Position numbers and translations under genes: made by a program
In this document: in pieces, positions 59,046 to 64,000 of the stretch
How positions within the stretch are numbered: the stretch's first letter is position 1
Layout of the letters: every line of letters begins with the position of its first letter
Assembly (NCBI GenBank): GCA_027186245.1
Contig: CP114486.1
Span: 9,066,501 to 9,130,500 of the forward strand
Reading direction: 5' to 3'
From: Coriaria nepalensis
Taxonomy: Eukaryota > Streptophyta > Magnoliopsida > Cucurbitales > Coriariaceae
DNA: 64,000 nucleotides
The notes under the pieces: generated by a model
What the model was told of the DNA's origin: nothing
What the model saw: only the letters and a program-made list of their open reading frames with translations
The model's database searches: none

Positions 59046-59381
59046 TTAAAATTGATTCTCATAAGTATATAACCTGATCGGGTCATACCTGATTAGTTTG
59101 ATAGTCATACACTTTCGTGAAAAGGAAATGCATTGATTGGAATGGATCCAATCTCGTCCGAGTAAAGCATTGTAAGAGGCCATAGTATCTACCACAAAGA
59201 AGGAAGTTAATACGGTCTTTGTCGCTATCATCATTTTTAAGGGCAAGAGCCCTTTGACTAGGGACACTTCATAGGCAAAATCACTAATGGTGACTTTTAT
59301 CAGAATCAAATCTCGAAATAAGTTATCGAGAACCTGCATCATGCTGGATAGTAAGATGTTAACCCCTACCCTATTATCCAC
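59046..59381 (-). pseudogene. Gypsy aspartic protease-like fragment
   Basis: 111 codons. The segment begins at the VDN-R motif (active-site Asp; the following Gly is Arg here), followed by VGVNIL, a beta-rich stretch, FFVVDTMASYN and LLGRDWIHSNQC, the conserved retropepsin region of plant gypsy polyproteins. Loss of the Gly after D-N suggests it is inactive. Confidence 0.75.
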
Positions 59382-61503
59382 TAGGGTTTGCTTGTCAGGA
59401 ACCCATCCAGGTGGACTTTGATGTATAACAACTTCAAGTGATAAGCCATCTGAGTGGGTGGTTTATTTAGGATAACTCATTTCGATCCATCTGCCTCGGT
59501 AGTCACTTCTATGGAAGTGACTATTTCGTCTATTTTTTGGGCTAAATGAAGCTCAAGCAGAGTCTCTTCACTCTTTTCTCTTGACTGCTCTTCAATGGTT
59601 ATATCTACAAACTAGTATTGGAAAGGAGAAGGCAACATCACCACATTACAATCGAGGTTTGTGGGAATGGAGATGAACAATATTTATGCTTTCGGTCAGT
59701 TTCCAAGTCAATTGGCCATTCCGCTTCGGTCTCATTATACTTAGAGTCCAAATCAACTTTATTGAAGATAGCTTCTAACATGCCCATGTCAAATTGTTAT
59801 TTTACTTATATAGAAGAAGAAGCCATTAATTTGGCAATCATATTGCACAAGTCTTTTGCATCTTCGGTTGGTTACTTGACGGGACTTGGCAGTTAATCGG
59901 TTATCCCTTGATTCTTTAGTGTTGGGGGCCCGTTCATAATGATGTTGAGAGTCTCTATAGATTCCAACCGGTTAAGGGTGATTCCTTCATAGCCACTTCT
60001 TTTCTAGCAGCTTAGTGCTTGTGCTGCTCATGCTATTTTAGGATATTGAAATTCCCCTTTGGAAACTTTGGGTGTTCTAGACATTTCCATACCATGGTGG
60101 TAGTCTTTTGACCACTGGGTTAGCATACCGATAGTAAAAATTTTTGGTTGGGATCTATCAAGAACTAGGATAGAGTTTTTTGGCAATGGTGATAATAGTC
60201 CGGTTAAGAGTTTTTTAGAGTCAGTTTCAAAATTACCATGCAAATGAAACGTCTCAGACCAGTAGTTGGAGTACTCTGATTATTGGCCCAGGGATGATCC
60301 TATATGTCCATATTTGACATTTCCCTTTGCTGATCCAGAGGTGGTTGAATATCTGCATCTGCCACGTTAACGATAGATGGGAAAGGGAATAAGAGGAGGC
60401 GACTCACAGATTAACAATCCCTTCACTATTCAGTCCTAAATGCAATGTCTGAAAGTGAGACAGTCGTTTGTCCGATGGTAGTATGATTGTGGAACTTACG
60501 ATAATCATTCCCTTATACATCGTCGACCTAAAGTAGCTTATGGTTGAGAGGGATTTTTAACATTACTTTTAAGTAAGATATCGAAACAAAAATTGCTTTG
60601 GAAAGATCAAAGGAATAAACCTTATCTTTATCATGAGGGTAGAGTTTTACAATATCTCGGTCAATTGACTTACTTGGGGCCGAGACAATTGTTGGTTTAT
60701 CTCTGCCGATTATCTAAGTTATTCCAACTTTGAAAGCAGATTCTTAGTAGTAAGTGCCCATGGAAGAACTCTTCCGCTAAACCTCTTCTTTCAACAACTC
60801 TTCGCATCATGAAAGTGTTGGCCATTGTGACCTCTACTTGGACCTGGTAAAACTAGGCATGGAAATATTATTTCACTTCTTACTAAGTCCAGATAAAGTT
60901 AGGCTGAATCGTGTATAACATGCGAAAGCCTGCCTTGTGAGAGAATTTGCAAATAGTCGTAGTCGAAGCCGATTGTTAGTACTAGCCTCTCCACATTAGA
61001 TTGTGAATCGGCTAAAGTTGGGTACCTGATAATTATGAGGGAATGACTCTTGGTCTATGTCGTCGTCGTACGACTTATGATATGCTGGTCATGGTGGTTA
61101 CTAGACGGCCAAGCCATACAATTCTTGAATGTTGTTATAGATCATATCCCTTTCAATTCGATTGCCAATCGAGCGGCGACCCTTGGCGGTATGGACAGAG
61201 TTGGTATGGGACGGCCATTGGAATTTCTCTTTGGTTGGCTCTTGCCCCTAAAGGATCACCAACCTCGAGAACATGCGACCTGATTTGGCCGTCCAAATGC
61301 CCCCCCATGGCAATCACATTGTGGTGGTGGGTGGATCCGCTCGATTTGTGGTAGATATTGATAGAGCTGTTCTAAATGGCCGAGAAAGTCGATCGTGGTA
61401 TTTTCCAACCATCTTTCGGTTGGTTACAACAATTCATTGTGTCGCACTATTTGGTAGACTTCTAACAATTCATCCGTAAAAAGTCTCATTAGGCGTGCCA
61501 ATT

Positions 61504-63000
61504 TGTTGACGTTAGGAAAATTCGATGTCGTGATAATCCATTATCGGACAATAAACTTTGGCCTCGATAATATACGATGATAAATAAATGACTAGTAATA
61601 AATGCAAATAAATGAATTAAATAAGCGAAATAAATGAGCGGACATGTTTGAAATTTAAAGTGAATTTTACACAATAAATATTCAAATAAATGTAATTTAG
61701 TGCACTATCGATTGCTAATGAAATTAATCTAACTACAATGACGGATTGTCAAAGGATTTGAGTCTAATCTAGATTCTACTTTCTTTTCAACTTATCTACT
61801 AGCGAGATAATTTAATTAAATGCTACCAACTGATATGAAAATAAACAACCATGATAGAAATAAAGGTTTGAAACGATGAATTAATTGAGAATATTGAGCG
61901 AAGTAAAATCCGAATAACACATCTACACTACAACAACAAATTAAATTTAAATATCTCTACTCCTAAGAAATGGTAAATGAAAGAACATTAAAGAACAAAG
62001 TAAGAGACATAAGCATCTTATCTGTGAACGACACATTAAGACTTTCACTCGGATGAGAACCTGATGCTCTTATCATTTTTCTGAAGAACGATTCTTAAGG
62101 AAATAAAGATATACTTCTCAAAGGAAAAAGAAATAAACAAGTGCTAGTTGGACGAATCGATGAGAGGAATTTTGCTAGAGCATTGTGTTTTTTTGTGTGT
62201 TTTGATCGAGTGTTGATTCATGCCTTTTTCCTTCCATCAAGCCTACTATTTATAGGAAAATTATAGATGTCACTCTCGTAATAAATTCGAAGCCGAAATC
62301 TCACTCTCCCATTTTTCAGGCGTTAAATCTAACTTTGTGGGCCATGTCCACATTTTTTGGACTTCTTATTTTTGCTAAACTTGGTCATTATTGATTCCCC
62401 TTCCCCTATGAGTTTCGCCCAAAGTTGTTGAGAGTAAGCACGAATGAGTCATTTCCTCCAATTTTTGGGGAAAAGCTGTTCTGTTTTTGACCAACCACTC
62501 AATCTTGGCTTTTCCCTATGCATTTTGGTCGAGACTTGTTGTAATCACCCTTTATTTTCGGCCAATTATTGTTTATGGATGAAAATTAGGTTAAGGGAGA
62601 ATCTTTTGTCATATTTTGAGGAAAAGTTATTTATTTTTTCAACTATTCTTATCTTGGCGGATTTCCACCAATGTTTGGCCTAGAAAATGGCTTCAACAAC
62701 TCTTACTTTTTGGCTATTTAATGATCTTATACGAAAAGTGGATTAGATAAGTCATTTTGACCACATTTCAAGGAGAAGTTGTTTCTCCATCCAACTAGTT
62801 TGGTCTTCAACTGATTCCTCCAACATTTATGGCTGGATCCTATTACTTCAAAGGGCATTTCAACCGAAGTTGTCAGTTAGAGGATGAAATCTAATCCATT
62901 TTCATGTGATATTTTAATTTGTCCTATTCCCGAAGGGTTGAGATTGATCTCGAAGTGAACAATCTATGATTATTTTCATGCTACTTCACCGATTCTTCTA
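61504..63000 (-). repeat. Probable 5' LTR of the gypsy element
   Basis: The inner edge is placed at TGTTGACGTTAGG (61504), next to the primer-binding-like site. A minus-strand TATA-type site (CCTATAAATAG) lies at about 62249-62259. The architecture, though not close sequence, resembles family A. The outer edge is not determinable; no second copy is seen in the window. Confidence 0.5.
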
Positions 63001-64000
63001 ACTTTTTAATTTCCTTGAAGGGAAACAACCCTTGGATGAAATTTGACCAAGTGAAATACTTTATATTGGCTGAACTTGACTTTTATTTAACCGAAACTCA
63101 TATTTAATCATCATTTAATTGTTCAATTAGCTTAATTATTACTAATCGACTTGCATTTATTTTGATTATATAAGCTAATCACCTCTTGCCACAAGTCTAT
63201 GATTTTTCTAGTATCAACAATAATTTAAGGTAAATATGAGGAATCTCCTTATAATTCTAAAATCTCAAGAAATCTAATTATAATGTAAGACAAATATAAG
63301 GGGATCAACTTGTAATATAAGGAAAAATTTAAGAGATTAATTTATAATTCTTAAAATATCAAGAGATCCACCTATAATATCAATAATTATCAATAAATTT
63401 ACAGGTAATTTACCCTAAATATTATTTAATTTACCATACAAAAAAAATTTATAATGTAATTATATTTAAATAATCTCTAGCAGAGAAATACTAGTGTTAA
63501 AAAACATTCGGATAACATGTATAATTGCTCAATATATACATCCCATGCGAGAAAGAAAGGAAAATAAACAAATTTGTAATTTTTATTTAATGAAAAATTA
63601 AGTTATTTAGTGAAATGTATGATACATTGATTCCTTTCTTTCCCGCAGAGAAATGTAGTAGTTACAAGAAAATAACATTTCTACTCTACGTCTGCCCAAA
63701 AAAATCCCACATTACTTTTTTAACACATAATTTAGTTTATAAAATTAAATGATTTATTTATTCTTATATTTTTATAAAATAATTAAATAATGTATAAAAA
63801 AAATAATAGTTGGAATTAATTTTAATAGTTTGAATCAGTACGAACTCGTACGGTATAGATCGAATCCATATCCATATAATTATACAAAATAGTTTAACCA
63901 ACATGATTTATATATAGGATTCTCATTGTAAAGTATTAACCAATAATTGCTGGGGATCCTTCAATTAGTACATGAATAAACAAAAGAATATTACGAATCT
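63001..64000. other. AT-rich sequence at the window end
   Basis: No gene. Short repeated phrases such as 'aaggtaaatatgagg' / 'aagacaaatataagg' and 'atctaattataat' / 'atccacctataat' recur at 63225-63390 with about 60-base spacing, a weak tandem pattern. Confidence 0.4.

Larger units (their letters stand above)
56340..61503 (-). mobile_element. Decayed Ty3/gypsy element interior
   Basis: Minus-strand gypsy remains from right to left. A primer-binding-like TTGGCACGCC (61491-61500) sits beside the 5' LTR. Leader/gag-like decayed sequence follows to about 59900. A pre-protease segment at 59400-59600 reads EEQSREKSEETLLELHLAQK and MAYHLKLLYIKVHLDG. Protease-like 59046-59381 has VGVNILLSSMM, TSFFVVDTMASYN and LLGRDWIHSNQC. 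After an interruption by family B repeat (57040-58900), a further polyprotein-like part occurs at 56340-56870 (ATSHLIQATFDEQSISPI; QLDLASAQLNDLQADVYDLL). Reverse transcriptase is not seen. It is broken by many stops. Confidence 0.7.

Noticed and set aside
61043..61479. Three overlapping plus-strand frames of 68-103 codons
   Set aside because: They overlap the decayed leader/gag region of the minus-strand gypsy element and carry no recognisable motif.

Overview
The window is nuclear DNA of a flowering plant, probably a dicot. It is AT-rich, its genes are split by GT-AG introns, it carries dense Ty1/copia and Ty3/gypsy remnants, degenerate plant-type telomere words (TTTAGGG), and plant-specific families (cellulose synthase-like E, a CAR-type C2 protein, a WEB coiled-coil protein). 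The species cannot be fixed from the sequence. No rRNA, CRISPR or convincing tRNA was seen.

Layout. 0-7 kb: a gypsy integrase fragment, an LTR-like fragment and a decayed minus-strand copia element. 8.2-8.4 kb: a small two-helix membrane protein gene (minus). 10.5-12.4 kb: a decayed block that may derive from a plant pararetrovirus. 14.0-14.8 kb: an intact three-exon C2-domain gene (plus). 16-22.6 kb: a fold-back repeat, LTR-like repeats and a truncated copia element. 23.9-33.8 kb: an intact 14-exon acetoacetyl-CoA thiolase gene (plus, 413 codons) whose intron 5 holds a complete but dead copia element. 34.2-46.1 kb: an intact 8-exon cellulose synthase-like E gene (minus, 737 codons) whose intron 2 is about 8.7 kb and holds a satellite block, a hAT-like element and an 0.86-kb tandem duplication. 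46.5-47.8 kb: a retroposed sequence. 48.9-50 kb: a 1.1-kb near-palindrome. 50.6-51.6 kb: degenerate telomere-like repeats. 52.7-54.4 kb: a WEB-family gene with one stop and one frameshift. 55.4-56.1 kb: four exons of a SEC14-like gene, isolated from the rest. 56.3 kb to about 63 kb: a minus-strand gypsy element split by another LTR-like repeat.

The three best-supported working genes (C2/CAR-like, thiolase, CSLE) do not form a pathway: one is a Ca/phospholipid-binding adaptor type, one starts the mevalonate pathway, one is a Golgi/ER-type glycosyltransferase. Thiolase and CSLE are convergent with stop codons 441 bp apart. I did not find a clearly new biological system. The most testable points are the alternative C-terminus of the thiolase (possible peroxisomal signal), the recently damaged WEB gene, the isolated SEC14 exons with a lost splice acceptor, the retroposed sequence with a 12-bp target duplication, and the large fold-back repeat.
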